A DNA stretch of 64,000 nucleotides from Bacteroidota bacterium (GCA_027483445.1 JAIXUS010000025.1:1-64000); one strand, 5' to 3'; positions 20,640-30,341 are shown, numbered from the stretch's first letter. A program made the numbers and translations. The notes: a model not told the origin generated them from the letters alone.

Positions 20640-21938
20640 ATGGTAATGCAGGGATTTCTCTTTGTTTTCTGGCTCGCATTGATGGTGCTGGCCTTGTGGC
20701 GCCTGCCGATGTTCAGGTTGCCGGGCTTCGACAGGCGTACTGTGCCGATGCTTTTTATTTTGAAATGTGCAGCTGGAGCGGCTTTAATTGCCATCTACAC
20801 TTTTTATTACACCGATCGAAAGACGGCCGATATCTACAAGTTTTTTGATGATGCCGCAGTAATTGCCCATCAACTGCCTGAACACCCTGAGCGTTATGTG
20901 AACCTTGTATTTGGACTTCAACAGGAGCCTGAGGTGGAGCAATTGCTCAGCAACTGGGCGCCACACAGCGAGCAATGGCTTCGGTTTAGTCAAACCACCA
21001 ACAGTAATCTGTTCAATTCGAATCGGATTGTAACCCGAATTCATGCGCTGTTGTTTCCACTTACCGGTGGTTTCATTTTAACGCATTTACTATTCTTCAA
21101 TCTGTTCGTGGTTGCAGCCCTTTGCTCTCTTAGCAGGGCGCTTATTGCAAAAGGATTGTTTTCAAACATTGGCCTGCTGAGCCTCTGGTGTATGCCATCG
21201 GTGCTGTTTTGGTGTTCCGGATTGTTGAAAGATAGTTTAGTGCTGGCCGGGCTGTCGTTGGTTTTTGCAGAGGTCATCAACACCCAACATACTTTGGCCA
21301 AAAGGTTAGTGGTCGGAATTCCAGCCTTTCTGCTGGTGTTGCTCACCAAATACTACATTGTGGCTGCCCTGGTTCCTGCCTTGATGTTTTTATGGTTTTT
21401 AGAACTTAAACCTAAGTTAAAGATAGCATCATTCATTTTATTAATAATCATACTATTAGGTTCGTTTTACGCGGGCTACACTGAGAACCTTGTACACATG
21501 CTTTGGGCCAAACGCGAGGAAGCGCTAAAATCGGCGGTATTGGGTGAGGCGCGGTCGATGGCTTTTTACACGCCTGTGGAAAGTTGGTCACAGTTTGGGG
21601 CCGAAGTTTTACCCTCGCTGTGGCGTGGATTGGTGGGGCCGCTCGGTGATACCTCTGGCGGAGGTCCTTTTGTGTGGATGGCCGCTGTAGAAAGTATAGT
21701 TCTTCTGCTTGGCTTAGGACTATTCCTTTTGCCCGGTGCTCCAGAGATAAGTCGTTTTGCCTGGTCGCTTATCGTGTTTACCCTCCTGTTGGCCATTATT
21801 GTAGGTTTTACCACTCCGGTAACGGGTGGATTACTCAGGTACAAAACAGCTTACCTGCCATTTTTGATGTATGCCTTTTCGGAACGTATAAAGGTAGGAC
21901 GCATCAAAGGCTTTTTAACTCGTTCGCTAAGGCGGTAA
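20640..21938 (+). CDS. Polytopic membrane protein, unknown function
   Basis: Start set at the ATG at 20640, so the gene does not run into cdaA on the other strand. The 432-residue protein has many hydrophobic helices (FLFVFWLALMVLALWRL, GGFILTHLLFFNLFVVAAL, LVVGIPAFLLVLLTKYYIVAA, FILLIIILLGSFYAGY, and a set near the C terminus). A loop HARIHALLFPLTGG-like region and WCMPSVLFWCSGLLKDSL resemble polytopic glycosyltransferase- or O-antigen-type membrane proteins, but I cannot assign a family. The 3' end overlaps the pntB 3' end by 35 bases (convergent). Confidence 0.7.
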   Translation: MVMQGFLFVFWLALMVLALWRLPMFRLPGFDRRTVPMLFILKCAAGAALIAIYTFYYTDRKTADIYKFFDDAAVIAHQLPEHPERYVNLVFGLQQEPEVEQLLSNWAPHSEQWLRFSQTTNSNLFNSNRIVTRIHALLFPLTGGFILTHLLFFNLFVVAALCSLSRALIAKGLFSNIGLLSLWCMPSVLFWCSGLLKDSLVLAGLSLVFAEVINTQHTLAKRLVVGIPAFLLVLLTKYYIVAALVPALMFLWFLELKPKLKIASFILLIIILLGSFYAGYTENLVHMLWAKREEALKSAVLGEARSMAFYTPVESWSQFGAEVLPSLWRGLVGPLGDTSGGGPFVWMAAVESIVLLLGLGLFLLPGAPEISRFAWSLIVFTLLLAIIVGFTTPVTGGLLRYKTAYLPFLMYAFSERIKVGRIKGFLTRSLRR

Positions 21939-23289
21939 GAGCAGTCTTGGCATCGCCAAAGAGCATAGACGTTTTGCTCGAATAAAACAGCGGATTATCG
22001 ATACCGGCATAACCGGCATTCATTGAACGCTTGTTGACAATAACATGGGCGGCCTGCTCCACCTCAAGAATCGGCATGCCATAAATGGGACTGGAAGGAT
22101 CGGTCTTTGCGGCCGGGTTTACCACATCGTTGGCCCCTACGATCAGTACCACATCAGTGGTGGCAAATTCCGGGTTGATGTCTTCCATTTCTACCAGTTT
22201 ATCGTACTCTACATTCGATTCGGCGAGCAACACATTCATATGACCGGGCATACGACCAGCAACGGGGTGAATGGCGTATTTCACCTCTACGCCCCGACTT
22301 TCGAGCAAAAGCTCAATTTCGTGGATTACGTGCTGGGCTTGCGCCACTGCCAATCCATAACCCGGAACGATGACCACCTTGCGTGAGTAATTCATCAATA
22401 CCGCAAGGTCAGAAACTTGAATATCCTTCACGGTGCCTCCTTCAGAAGCGCCGGCTCCACTACCCGATCCGCCGCCAAAAGCGCCAAAAATCACGTTGGA
22501 AAGCGGACGGTTCATGGCTTCGCACATCACAATGGTTAGTAGTGTTCCTGCCGAACCTACCAGAATTCCGCCGGTGAGCATGGCTTTATTGTCGTAAAGA
22601 AATCCGCCGCTTGCGGCAGCCAAACCGGTGAATGAATTCAACAGCGAAATAACCACAGGCATATCGGCGCCGCCAATCGGAATTACGAAGAGGATTCCGT
22701 ACAGCGCCGCCAGCGCCAGCAACACGTAAAGCATCATGCTCGTGTTGAGGCTTCCTAAAATTACCATCATCGCTGCAAGTCCAATAACCACGAGCATCAT
22801 CAAGGTATTGATAATGTTGTAGGAAGGTAAACGAATTGCTTTGTTCAGGGAGCCATTCAATTTGGCAAAGGCCACCATGCTTCCGGTGAAAGATACGGTT
22901 CCGATAACCAAACCTGCCAAAACGGCGATTAGCGCACCGGGTTGCTCTTTAAGATTTGGGTATTCGATGATTGAAATGAGCGCTGCACAGGCTCCACCCA
23001 TACCATTGAACAACGACACAAGCTCGGGCATTTTGGTCATGGCTACCTTTTTCGCGGTAAGCCATCCACCTATGGTGCCCAATGCAATAGCCGCGAAAAT
23101 TACCGCATAAATAACGGGCGAAACGGGCTGATCATGAAAGAGCAGTGTGCCAAGAATAGCCACCGCCATACCGCCGGCTGCTATGAGGTTGCCTTTGCGG
23201 GCCGATTTGGGATTCCCCATCAGCTTTAATCCAAACACGAATGTTACGGAAGCAATCAGATAGGCGATTTCAAGTAGCGCTTGATTCAT
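21904..23289 (-). CDS. pntB: NAD(P) transhydrogenase subunit beta
   Basis: 461 residues. The N-terminal half is a bundle of about nine membrane helices (GNLIAAGGMAVAILGTLLF, IGTVSFTGSMVAFAKLNG). The C-terminal half is the NADP-binding domain III with PGYGLAVAQAQHVIHEI, HPVAGRMPGHMNVLLAE, VLIVGANDVVNPAA and FGDAKTALTAL. The complex couples proton entry to hydride transfer from NADH to NADP+. It is the last gene of pntAA-pntAB-pntB, 6 bases after pntAB, and the stop overlaps the end of the convergent membrane-protein gene. Confidence 0.96.
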   Translation of the reverse strand: MNQALLEIAYLIASVTFVFGLKLMGNPKSARKGNLIAAGGMAVAILGTLLFHDQPVSPVIYAVIFAAIALGTIGGWLTAKKVAMTKMPELVSLFNGMGGACAALISIIEYPNLKEQPGALIAVLAGLVIGTVSFTGSMVAFAKLNGSLNKAIRLPSYNIINTLMMLVVIGLAAMMVILGSLNTSMMLYVLLALAALYGILFVIPIGGADMPVVISLLNSFTGLAAASGGFLYDNKAMLTGGILVGSAGTLLTIVMCEAMNRPLSNVIFGAFGGGSGSGAGASEGGTVKDIQVSDLAVLMNYSRKVVIVPGYGLAVAQAQHVIHEIELLLESRGVEVKYAIHPVAGRMPGHMNVLLAESNVEYDKLVEMEDINPEFATTDVVLIVGANDVVNPAAKTDPSSPIYGMPILEVEQAAHVIVNKRSMNAGYAGIDNPLFYSSKTSMLFGDAKTALTALANELKSL

Positions 23290-23295
23290 GGGGAT

Positions 23296-23604
23296 TTATT
23301 TTTTCTTCTTAAACATTTCAAGCATGCGGTCGGTCACCACAAAGCCACCTACAACATTGAGTGTTCCCAAGAGCACGGCCAGAAATCCAACCACCATTCC
23401 GGCGATATCGTCTGGTTGCAAATGAAGCATCACATAAATGGCACCTACAATCACCACTCCGTGGATGGCATTGGCGCCCGACATGAGGGGCGTGTGGATA
23501 ACAGTAGGTACATGTCCGATAACCTCCACCCCAACAAACACCGAAAGGATGATGAAATAGATAAGGTTGATGTGCTCAGAAAGAAAGGTTGTTATAACTT
23601 CCAT
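23296..23604 (-). CDS. pntAB: NAD(P) transhydrogenase alpha subunit, membrane part
   Basis: 102 residues carrying the membrane helices found at the C terminus of single-chain PntA: INLIYFIILSVFVGVEVIGHVP, HTPLMSGANAIHGVVIVGAI and GMVVGFLAVLLGTLNVVGGFVVTDRML. The HTPLMSGANAIHG loop is highly typical. A split alpha subunit (AA plus AB) is usual in many bacteria, so this is not a broken gene. It lies 17 bases after pntAA. Confidence 0.95.
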   Translation of the reverse strand: MEVITTFLSEHINLIYFIILSVFVGVEVIGHVPTVIHTPLMSGANAIHGVVIVGAIYVMLHLQPDDIAGMVVGFLAVLLGTLNVVGGFVVTDRMLEMFKKKK

Positions 23605-23621
23605 ATTGGATAATTTACAGG

Positions 23622-24743
23622 TTATTGTTGGATGACCGTGGGGTGAACTCGTTTTCCATGATGAAGGATCAGCGAGCCTTTGGTGATTTCTTCATCCATT
23701 TCCCAGCGGAAGCCATCCGGTCCGGCGAGATGTTGCAGAAAGGTGGCAATGTTTCGGGCGTAGAGTTGGCTGGCATTCAGGGGTAGCAAGGCCGGCAGGT
23801 TCGACTCGCCGATGATTGTAACCCCTTCTTTGACTACGGTTTTATCGAGTTCACTCAGGGCGCAGTTTCCACCTTGTTCAACGGCCATATCGACGATTAC
23901 AGATCCGCTTCGCATCGATTTAACCATGTCTTCGGTGATGAGCCTAGGTGCTTTTTTGCCCGGAATGAGGGCTGTGGTGATTACAATGTCGGCCTCAGCA
24001 ACGTGTTTTGCGATGAGCTCCTGTTGTTTTCGCAAGAACTCATCAGACACACTTTTCACGTAGCCTCCTTCTGTTTTCATGCTTTCATCGGCCTTCACCT
24101 CGATGAATTTACCACCCAGCGATTCGACCTGTTCTTTTGTTTCGGGGCGTATGTCGCTCACTTCTACAATGGCTCCGAGGCGTTTTGCCGTGGCGATAGC
24201 TTGTAATCCCGCCACTCCGGCGCCCATAATTACCACCTTGGCTGGCTTAACTGTACCGGCGGCAGTCATTAAGATGGGAAAAATTTTCCCAAACGCATTG
24301 GCGGCGAGAAGTACTGTTTTGTAGCCTGCCAAGTTGCTTTGGGAACTGAGGGCATCCATTTTTTGTGCCCGCGAAATTCGCGGGATGGCATCCATGGCGA
24401 AGACTGTTAATCCACGCGCCTCACATGCAGCGACCACTTCGGGAGAGGTTGCTGCATAAAGAAAGCTAATGAGCACGGCGTCGGGCTTTATGAGCTTTAC
24501 TTCGTCGGGCAATGGGGCATTAATCTTCAGCACGATGTCGGCCCCGGCCAGCAAGGTTTCGGCGCTGGCAAAAACAGTGGCGCCTGCGTTTTCAAAGTCG
24601 GTATCGCTAATCCAGGATTTACTTCCGGCGCCTGCCTGCACATGGATGGAGAAGCCTTTGGTACAGAGCTCCTTAACTACATCAGGACTTAGGGCAACGC
24701 GGGTTTCTCGCGCTTTGGTCTCGGTGGGTACGGCGATAATCAC
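23622..24743 (-). CDS. pntAA: NAD(P) transhydrogenase alpha subunit, NAD-binding part
   Basis: 373 residues homologous to alanine dehydrogenase/PntA domain I. It has an N-terminal ETRVALSPDVVKEL segment, a Rossmann NAD site VVIMGAGVAGLQAIATAKRLGA with acidic end VSDIRPE, and EADIVITTALIPGKKAPRLITEDMV. It oxidises NADH and passes hydride to NADP+ in PntB. First gene of the operon; its upstream region holds the TTTATAAAC repeats at 24948-24980 among other sequence. Confidence 0.95.
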   Translation of the reverse strand: MIIAVPTETKARETRVALSPDVVKELCTKGFSIHVQAGAGSKSWISDTDFENAGATVFASAETLLAGADIVLKINAPLPDEVKLIKPDAVLISFLYAATSPEVVAACEARGLTVFAMDAIPRISRAQKMDALSSQSNLAGYKTVLLAANAFGKIFPILMTAAGTVKPAKVVIMGAGVAGLQAIATAKRLGAIVEVSDIRPETKEQVESLGGKFIEVKADESMKTEGGYVKSVSDEFLRKQQELIAKHVAEADIVITTALIPGKKAPRLITEDMVKSMRSGSVIVDMAVEQGGNCALSELDKTVVKEGVTIIGESNLPALLPLNASQLYARNIATFLQHLAGPDGFRWEMDEEITKGSLILHHGKRVHPTVIQQ

Positions 24744-25183
24744 GGTGAGGTATTTTTACAAATGTACACGGATGCCCTTACGTTGCACATTTTGTTGAAA
24801 ACTCGTTGTAATTGAGGGATAATGAGGAGAATTTCAGGCGTAATCTGAGGAGCGACGGGAGCAAGGGGGCAGACCCCACAGGGGCCGGCCGCGAGCCACC
24901 CTCCGAAGCAAAATTACAACCGTTCGAGCCCATTAGTCGGTTTATAAACATTTATAAACGTTTATAAACGTTTCGCATTTTCAGGCAACGGGATGCTTGA
25001 AAATGAAGTGCTTATAAATACAAATAGCAAAACTAAAGCAGAGAATCGGTTCGAGCTAGTCCTTTAAAATTTAGAACACCTTTAGTATCAAATAAATATC
25101 GAGCGGGTAAATTCTTGGCTTTGTAATGTTGGTGTTTTGAACATTGCAAAGCCCTTTGTGTTTCTAGTGTGCAGAATAGAACA
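24744..25183. other. Divergent intergenic region with TTTATAAAC repeats
   Basis: 440 bases between pntAA and the DUF5519 gene, with no gene visible. A GC-rich patch lies at about 24850-24905. Three near-tandem TTTATAAAC units lie at about 24940-24975, each with a palindromic TTTATAAA core. The remainder is AT-rich and probably promoter sequence for the plus-strand pair. Confidence 0.6.
24940..24975. repeat. Triple TTTATAAAC direct repeat
   Basis: Three units of TTTATAAAC separated by one or two bases, giving a 10-11 base period, about one DNA turn. This is compatible with an operator or a small AT-rich melting site. No regulator is identified. Confidence 0.5.
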
Positions 25184-25684
25184 ATGAATCACAACAAACG
25201 AAAGCGCATATTGGAGTTACAGGCGGAGGAAGAACGCTTTCGGGAAAAGTTTCCAGATCTGCAGCAAGTCATCCGATCGATTGTGGTGGAAGTAACCTCC
25301 TGGCCTGAAGTTGAGCGCTCGAATTATGTGTACGGAGGAACGGAGTTCAGGATATTTAACCGGAACGTTGGACATATCCACTCAAACGGTTTGCTTGACC
25401 TTCCTTTTAAGAAGCAGGTGCGCGACCTTGTTATTGCTCATGGCATGGCCGACTGGCATCATTTCGGCAAAAAAATGATGTGGGTTAGTGTTAAAATTTC
25501 GGCTTCGTCGGATTTCCATAAAGTGAGGCCTCTGCTCCTACTTTCGTGCTTTATCAAAGCCCGCGACTACTTCGGACACTTCCCTGAGTTGGAACAGTTT
25601 CTCAGAACTGAGCTGGATGAGTTGCAGCTGCCATTGGAAATACTCCAATCTGCCGGATATTTGCACCCCCAACATGAACTCTGA
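25184..25684 (+). CDS. DUF5519-family (luciferase-domain-like) protein
   Basis: Start at ATG 25184; an earlier GTG is possible. The 166-residue protein matches the pattern of the DUF5519/PF17648 'luciferase' domain: VYGGTEFRIFNRNVGHIHSNG-type core (YGGTEFRIF, VGHIHSNGLLDLPF), VRDLVIAHGMADWHHFGKKMMWVSV, and a helical C terminus. The family occurs in Bacteroidota and fungi and its biochemical role is not established; the name does not mean it emits light. It overlaps the next gene by 11 bases. Confidence 0.65.
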   Translation: MNHNKRKRILELQAEEERFREKFPDLQQVIRSIVVEVTSWPEVERSNYVYGGTEFRIFNRNVGHIHSNGLLDLPFKKQVRDLVIAHGMADWHHFGKKMMWVSVKISASSDFHKVRPLLLLSCFIKARDYFGHFPELEQFLRTELDELQLPLEILQSAGYLHPQHEL

Positions 25685-26045
25685 AATTCAGCCTTACACC
25701 CTCGTTGTGGGTGCAAGCACCAATCCCGATCGCTATTCGTTTAAGGCCATCCGCGCACTGCGCGAAAACCACATACCTGTTAAGGCCTATGGCATAAAGG
25801 CCGGCCAAGTGTCTGATGTGACGATTGAAACGATGTTACCGACTTCAAATCCCGATACCATTACGCTTTATGTTGGGCCTGAACGGCAAACAGAGCTTAT
25901 AGAACCACTGATTGCCCTTAAGCCACGGCGAATTATTTTCAATCCCGGAACGGAAAATCCTGAGTTTATTCGCAAAGCGCAACAAGCCGGCATCGAAACC
26001 GAGATTGCTTGTACTCTTGTACTTCTGGCTACTTATCAATACTGA
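25674..26045 (+). CDS. CoA-binding protein (YccU-like)
   Basis: 123 residues from ATG 25674. It is a CoA_binding Rossmann domain protein: TLVVGASTNPDRYSFKAIRALRENHIPVKAYGIKAG at the N terminus, DTITLYVGPERQTELIEPLIALKPRRIIFNPGTENPEF in the middle, then AGIETEIACTLVLLATYQY at the end. Proteins of this family bind CoA; the physiological role is unclear. The start lies inside the DUF5519 gene, which supports co-translation. Confidence 0.88.
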   Translation: MNSEIQPYTLVVGASTNPDRYSFKAIRALRENHIPVKAYGIKAGQVSDVTIETMLPTSNPDTITLYVGPERQTELIEPLIALKPRRIIFNPGTENPEFIRKAQQAGIETEIACTLVLLATYQY

Positions 26046-26062
26046 ATTCCCTCTCGTTCAGC

Positions 26063-28432
26063 ATGAAAAATTTTACCCGCCTAATTGGCACGTTACTGCT
26101 TATTGTTCTTAGTTCCTCAGCCCTGTTCTCGCAGAAAAAGTTTACCCTAAGCGGTTATGTGAAAGACGATTCAAACGGAGAGTCGATGCCGGGAGCCAAT
26201 GTGTACATCTCAGAAACCAAACAAGGTGCGGCCACAAACACCTATGGATTCTACTCCCTCACACTTCCTGAAGGAACCTACACGGTAAGCATAAGCTTCG
26301 TGGGGTTTCAAGATTTTAAACAAACAGTTCAGTTAAATAAGGATACTCGTTTGAATATCAATCTCAAAACGAAAAGTATTGAAGCCAAGGAAGTAGAGAT
26401 TACCGGAACCCGTATCGAGCAGAATTTGAAAAGCACCGACATGGGACGTGTGGAGGTTTCTGTGGAGGAAATGAAGAAGCTTCCGGCGTTTTTCGGGGAA
26501 GTGGATTTGGTAAAAATTGTACAGCTCATACCCGGAGTAAAGAATGCCGGCGAAGGCAATACAGGATTGTATGTTCGCGGTGGTGGTCCGGATCAAAATC
26601 TGGTGCTTCTCGATGAAGCCGTAGTTTACAACGCCGCTCACCTTTTGGGCTTTTTCTCTGTTTTTAACTCTGATGCGGTAAAAACTGTCGACCTGCACAA
26701 AGGCGGAATGCCGGCTCAATATGGAGGTCGGCTGGCTTCAGTGCTCGACATCAGCATGAAGGAGGGCAACATGAAAAAGTTTCAACTCGATGGCGGAATC
26801 GGGCTGATTGCTTCGCGCCTCACTGCCCAAGGACCAATTAAAAAAGACACCTCTTCGTTCATTATTTCAGCACGAAGAACATATCTCGATGTTCTGGTGC
26901 AGCCCTTCATTAGAGAAACCTCGCCTACCAAGGGTTCGGGCTATTACTTCTACGATTTGAATACGAAAATTAACTACCGCTTGTCCGATAAAGACCGGCT
27001 CTTTATTAGCGGTTATTTTGGGCGTGATGTGTTTACGTTCAAAAGCACAGAAAGTGGCTTCAACATTCGTATTCCGTGGGGTAATGCTACCGTATCAACA
27101 CGATGGAACCACCTATTCTCCAACAAGCTGTTCCTTAACACCTCACTCATCTTTTCTGATTATCAATTCGAGTCGAACGTAGAGCAAACTGCCTTTAAAT
27201 TCAATGTGTTTTCGGGTGTTCGAGATTATAACGCCAAGATGGATTTCACCTGGTATCCATCATACCGCCACACGGTAAAATTTGGCGCCAACTACATCTA
27301 CCACCGATTCACACCCAACAACGCAAGCGGCGAATTGGTGGGTGAAGCCTTCAGCCTTGGGCCCCCTGAGCGGATTTTCGCCCACGAATCAGCAGTGTAT
27401 ATTAGCGACGACTTCGACGTAAACGACAAGCTGAGAATCCACACCGGTTTGAGAGGTTCGATGTTCAATCAGGTAGGTCCATTTACCCGCTATCTAAAAG
27501 ATGAACAAGGGTTTACCAACGATTCTATTGTTTACGACCGCGGCGAACCCATACAAACCTACCCCAACCTGGAGCCCAGGCTCATGATGCGGTATCAGCT
27601 TAATGGCAAGTCATCCATTAAGGCCTCCTACACAATGAACTACCAATACATTCACATTACGTCGCTGGCAAATCAGAGTCTTCCGACCGACTTGTGGTTT
27701 CCGTCTACCGCCCTTGTAAGGCCTCAAAAAGGCGTGCAGTATTCGTTAGGATACTACCGAAATTTCAAGGAGAACGCCTGGGAAGCCTCCATAGAAACCT
27801 ACTACAAAACCATGGATAACCAGGTGGAGTTCAAGGATGGTACATTGCCTTCGGACGGACTGAACGACAATGTTGACAATTTCCTCACCTTCGGCCGTGG
27901 AGAAGCTTACGGAGCCGAGTTTTTCTTGAAAAAGTCGCTCGGCAATTTTTCCGGTTGGATCGGTTACACCCTATCGTGGACCACCAGAACGTTTCCGGAG
28001 CTAAACAATGGCAAAACCTTCTACGCCCGTTACGACCGCCGGCACGACCTTTCGCTGGTGCTGAGTTACGATTTAAATGAGAAATGGACGTTCGGAACCG
28101 TGTTCGTGTATGCAAGTGGAAACCTGATGTGGCTTCCGACAAACATCTATTATTTCGAAGGTAAGCCCGTGCTTCAGTATGGCGAGCGGAACAATTACCG
28201 CATGCCGGCTTACCACCGTTGGGACTTATCGGCCACCTGGTACACCCGACGAAGCGGTAAATACCGGGCAAACTGGAATTTCTCCATCTACAATGTGTAT
28301 AGTCGCCTAAACCCCTTCTTTATTTACATTGATCCGGAAGGCGACGTGACAGAAGGCACGTTTGAAAACAATGCAAAGATGGTTTCTTTGTTCCCCATTA
28401 TTCCATCGGTAACCTACAACTTCAGCTTCTGA
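26063..28432 (+). CDS. TonB-dependent receptor with carboxypeptidase-like N domain
   Basis: 789 residues from ATG 26063, with a signal peptide (MKNFTRLIGTLLLIVLSSSALFSQ). A CarboxypepD_reg-like domain follows (FTLSGYVKDDSNGESMPGANVYI, GFYSLTLPEGTYTVSISFVGF). The plug (DLVKIVQLIPGVKNAGEGNTGLYVRGGGPDQNLVLLDEA) and a 22-strand-type barrel follow, ending NFSF with a terminal aromatic. It takes up an unknown ligand across the outer membrane using TonB energy. The overlapping DUF4249 lipoprotein downstream is the usual partner of this receptor subtype. Confidence 0.92.
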   Translation: MKNFTRLIGTLLLIVLSSSALFSQKKFTLSGYVKDDSNGESMPGANVYISETKQGAATNTYGFYSLTLPEGTYTVSISFVGFQDFKQTVQLNKDTRLNINLKTKSIEAKEVEITGTRIEQNLKSTDMGRVEVSVEEMKKLPAFFGEVDLVKIVQLIPGVKNAGEGNTGLYVRGGGPDQNLVLLDEAVVYNAAHLLGFFSVFNSDAVKTVDLHKGGMPAQYGGRLASVLDISMKEGNMKKFQLDGGIGLIASRLTAQGPIKKDTSSFIISARRTYLDVLVQPFIRETSPTKGSGYYFYDLNTKINYRLSDKDRLFISGYFGRDVFTFKSTESGFNIRIPWGNATVSTRWNHLFSNKLFLNTSLIFSDYQFESNVEQTAFKFNVFSGVRDYNAKMDFTWYPSYRHTVKFGANYIYHRFTPNNASGELVGEAFSLGPPERIFAHESAVYISDDFDVNDKLRIHTGLRGSMFNQVGPFTRYLKDEQGFTNDSIVYDRGEPIQTYPNLEPRLMMRYQLNGKSSIKASYTMNYQYIHITSLANQSLPTDLWFPSTALVRPQKGVQYSLGYYRNFKENAWEASIETYYKTMDNQVEFKDGTLPSDGLNDNVDNFLTFGRGEAYGAEFFLKKSLGNFSGWIGYTLSWTTRTFPELNNGKTFYARYDRRHDLSLVLSYDLNEKWTFGTVFVYASGNLMWLPTNIYYFEGKPVLQYGERNNYRMPAYHRWDLSATWYTRRSGKYRANWNFSIYNVYSRLNPFFIYIDPEGDVTEGTFENNAKMVSLFPIIPSVTYNFSF

Positions 28433-29328
28433 TGAAAACTCGCATATTCCGCCTCTGGGTCGCGTTTGGACTTACGATTCTTGTTTTTGGAATGAGCGCT
28501 TGCGAGCGTGAAATCGAAATAGAACTGGAGGGCACCGAACCAACCATTGTTGTAGAAGGCTTGATTGAGGCTGATGAAAATCCTCGGGTGCTGATAACCA
28601 AGAATCGCGGGTTTTTCGGCGACTTTCCCACCGATTTCGCCGCATTGCTCGACACCTTCATTCTTCAAGACGCTACTGTAAGTATTACGGTTGATGGCAC
28701 CGAGTATCCACTTGATTTTGTGGTGAATCCATTTCAATATCCGTTTGCCTATTACACCACTGATGCATTCGTTGGTGAGGTGGGAAAAAGCTATTTTCTT
28801 CGTGTCCAAGCCTTGGGTAAAACCGCAACAGCAAGCACCAAAATTCCACCGGCAGTGCCCATCGACAGCCTGTACTTTGGCCTGAATGTATTTAATGCCG
28901 ATGAAGACAGCCTTGGCTTTTTGTATGTGGTATACACCGACCCCGATACACTTGGAAATGCCTACAGGCTTTATGCCCGACGCAATAGCGAACCTCAGTT
29001 CTTCCCTGTCGAAGGTGCAATTACCAACGATCAATTCATCAATGGAAGAACGGTTACTTTTTTCAGCGGACAAAGCGAAAAGCCCTTCGCACCGCAGGAT
29101 ACATTCATTGAGTCGCAGTTTTTCTACACCCTTGGCGACACCATCTACATGAAATTCTGCAGCATTGGCTCGCGTGAATTCCAATTCTACAATACTTTTG
29201 AAGCCGCAACCGGCACCAATGGCAACCCTTTCGCCTCGCCTATTCTTATTCAATCGAATGTGAGCGGCGGCTTGGGGCTGTGGTGCGGACAATCGTTTTA
29301 TCTCGACACACTGATTGCTACACAATAA
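28432..29328 (+). CDS. DUF4249-family outer-membrane lipoprotein
   Basis: 298 residues. A lipoprotein signal peptide ends at a cysteine (FGMSACEREIEIELEG). The mature part has the DUF4249 pattern: EPTIVVEGLIEADENPRVLITKN, DATVSITVDGTEYPL, GKSYFLRVQALGKTATASTKIPPAVPIDSL and a C-terminal GLGLWCG-type stretch. Its ATG overlaps the receptor stop (TGATG). DUF4249 lipoproteins accompany TonB receptors in Bacteroidota and probably act as surface partners; the ligand is unknown. Confidence 0.9.
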   Translation: MKTRIFRLWVAFGLTILVFGMSACEREIEIELEGTEPTIVVEGLIEADENPRVLITKNRGFFGDFPTDFAALLDTFILQDATVSITVDGTEYPLDFVVNPFQYPFAYYTTDAFVGEVGKSYFLRVQALGKTATASTKIPPAVPIDSLYFGLNVFNADEDSLGFLYVVYTDPDTLGNAYRLYARRNSEPQFFPVEGAITNDQFINGRTVTFFSGQSEKPFAPQDTFIESQFFYTLGDTIYMKFCSIGSREFQFYNTFEAATGTNGNPFASPILIQSNVSGGLGLWCGQSFYLDTLIATQ

Positions 29329-29335
29329 TACAACT

Positions 29336-30277
29336 ATGGAAACAGAACACGTTGATTGCCTAATCATTGGCTCCGGCCCGGCCGGATATACCGCGGCCAT
29401 TTATGCGGCACGCGCCGATTTGAAACCGGTTATGTATCAGGGCCTACAACCCGGTGGACAGCTAACAATCACTACTGAGGTTGAAAATTACCCCGGGTAT
29501 CCACAAGGTACGCATGGACCGAAAATGATGGAAGATTTTGAAGCCCAGGCTCGCCGATTTGGTACCGACATCCGCTTTGGTTTGGCCACAAAGGTCGATT
29601 TTTCTGGTCCAACCCATAAGGTATGGATCGAAGACCAACGGCTTATTGAAGCCAAAACAGTAATCATTGCAACCGGAGCTTCGGCCAAGTGGCTGGGACT
29701 CGAAAGCGAGCAGCGTCTCAATGGTTTTGGCGTTTCGGCTTGCGCGGTGTGCGATGGATTCTTCTATCGCGGTCAGGAAGTGGCCATTGTTGGTGGAGGC
29801 GACACAGCAGCCGAAGAAGCCAGCTACCTCGCCAAACTGTGCAAGAAGGTTTACATGATTGTACGTCGCGACGAGCTCCGCGCTTCAAAAGCCATGCAGC
29901 ATAGGGTATTTAACACACCCAACATCGAAGTAATCTTCAACACCGAAACCCTCGAAATTTTGGGTGAAAATGGAGTTTCTGGAGCCCGCTTCCGCAACGT
30001 GAGCACCGGCGAACAGTTCGAGTTACCGGTTACCGGATTTTTCGTAGCCATCGGCCACACGCCAAACTCAGGCATCTTCAAAGGCTGGCTCGATATGGAT
30101 GAAAGCGGATACATCAAAACCATTCCCGGAAGCAGCAAGACCAATGTTTCAGGCGTTTTTGCCTGCGGCGATGTGCAGGACCACATTTACCGCCAAGCCG
30201 TAACAGCTGCCGGCAGTGGATGCATGGCCGCCCTCGACGCCGAACGCTACCTCGCAGCAGTAGAGGTTCCGGCGTAA
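29336..30277 (+). CDS. trxB: Thioredoxin-disulfide reductase
   Basis: 313 residues from ATG 29336. FAD-binding GSGPAGYTAAIYAARA is at residues 12-27. The redox-active pair is Cys136/Cys139 in SACAVCDGFFYRG. The NADPH-binding GGGDTAAEEASYL and the C-terminal GVFACGDVQDHIYRQAVTAAGSG complete the fold. It reduces thioredoxin with NADPH in the cytoplasm. Followed by a strong terminator. Confidence 0.97.
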   Translation: METEHVDCLIIGSGPAGYTAAIYAARADLKPVMYQGLQPGGQLTITTEVENYPGYPQGTHGPKMMEDFEAQARRFGTDIRFGLATKVDFSGPTHKVWIEDQRLIEAKTVIIATGASAKWLGLESEQRLNGFGVSACAVCDGFFYRGQEVAIVGGGDTAAEEASYLAKLCKKVYMIVRRDELRASKAMQHRVFNTPNIEVIFNTETLEILGENGVSGARFRNVSTGEQFELPVTGFFVAIGHTPNSGIFKGWLDMDESGYIKTIPGSSKTNVSGVFACGDVQDHIYRQAVTAAGSGCMAALDAERYLAAVEVPA

Positions 30278-30305
30278 AAACAGCATTCAGAACCGCTTAA
30301 ACAAA

Positions 30306-30340
30306 AGGAGTCAGGATTTAATCCGCGACTCCTTTTTTAT
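30306..30340 (+). terminator. Intrinsic terminator of trxB
   Basis: AAAGGAGTC-AGGATTTAATCCGC-GACTCC followed by T6. The GC-rich repeat copy c follows at once. Confidence 0.9.
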
Positions 30341-30341
30341 T

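Noticed and set aside
28414-29400. Minus-strand frame of about 330 codons over the DUF4249 gene
   Set aside because: Antisense of a well-supported lipoprotein gene; no start context or family features.
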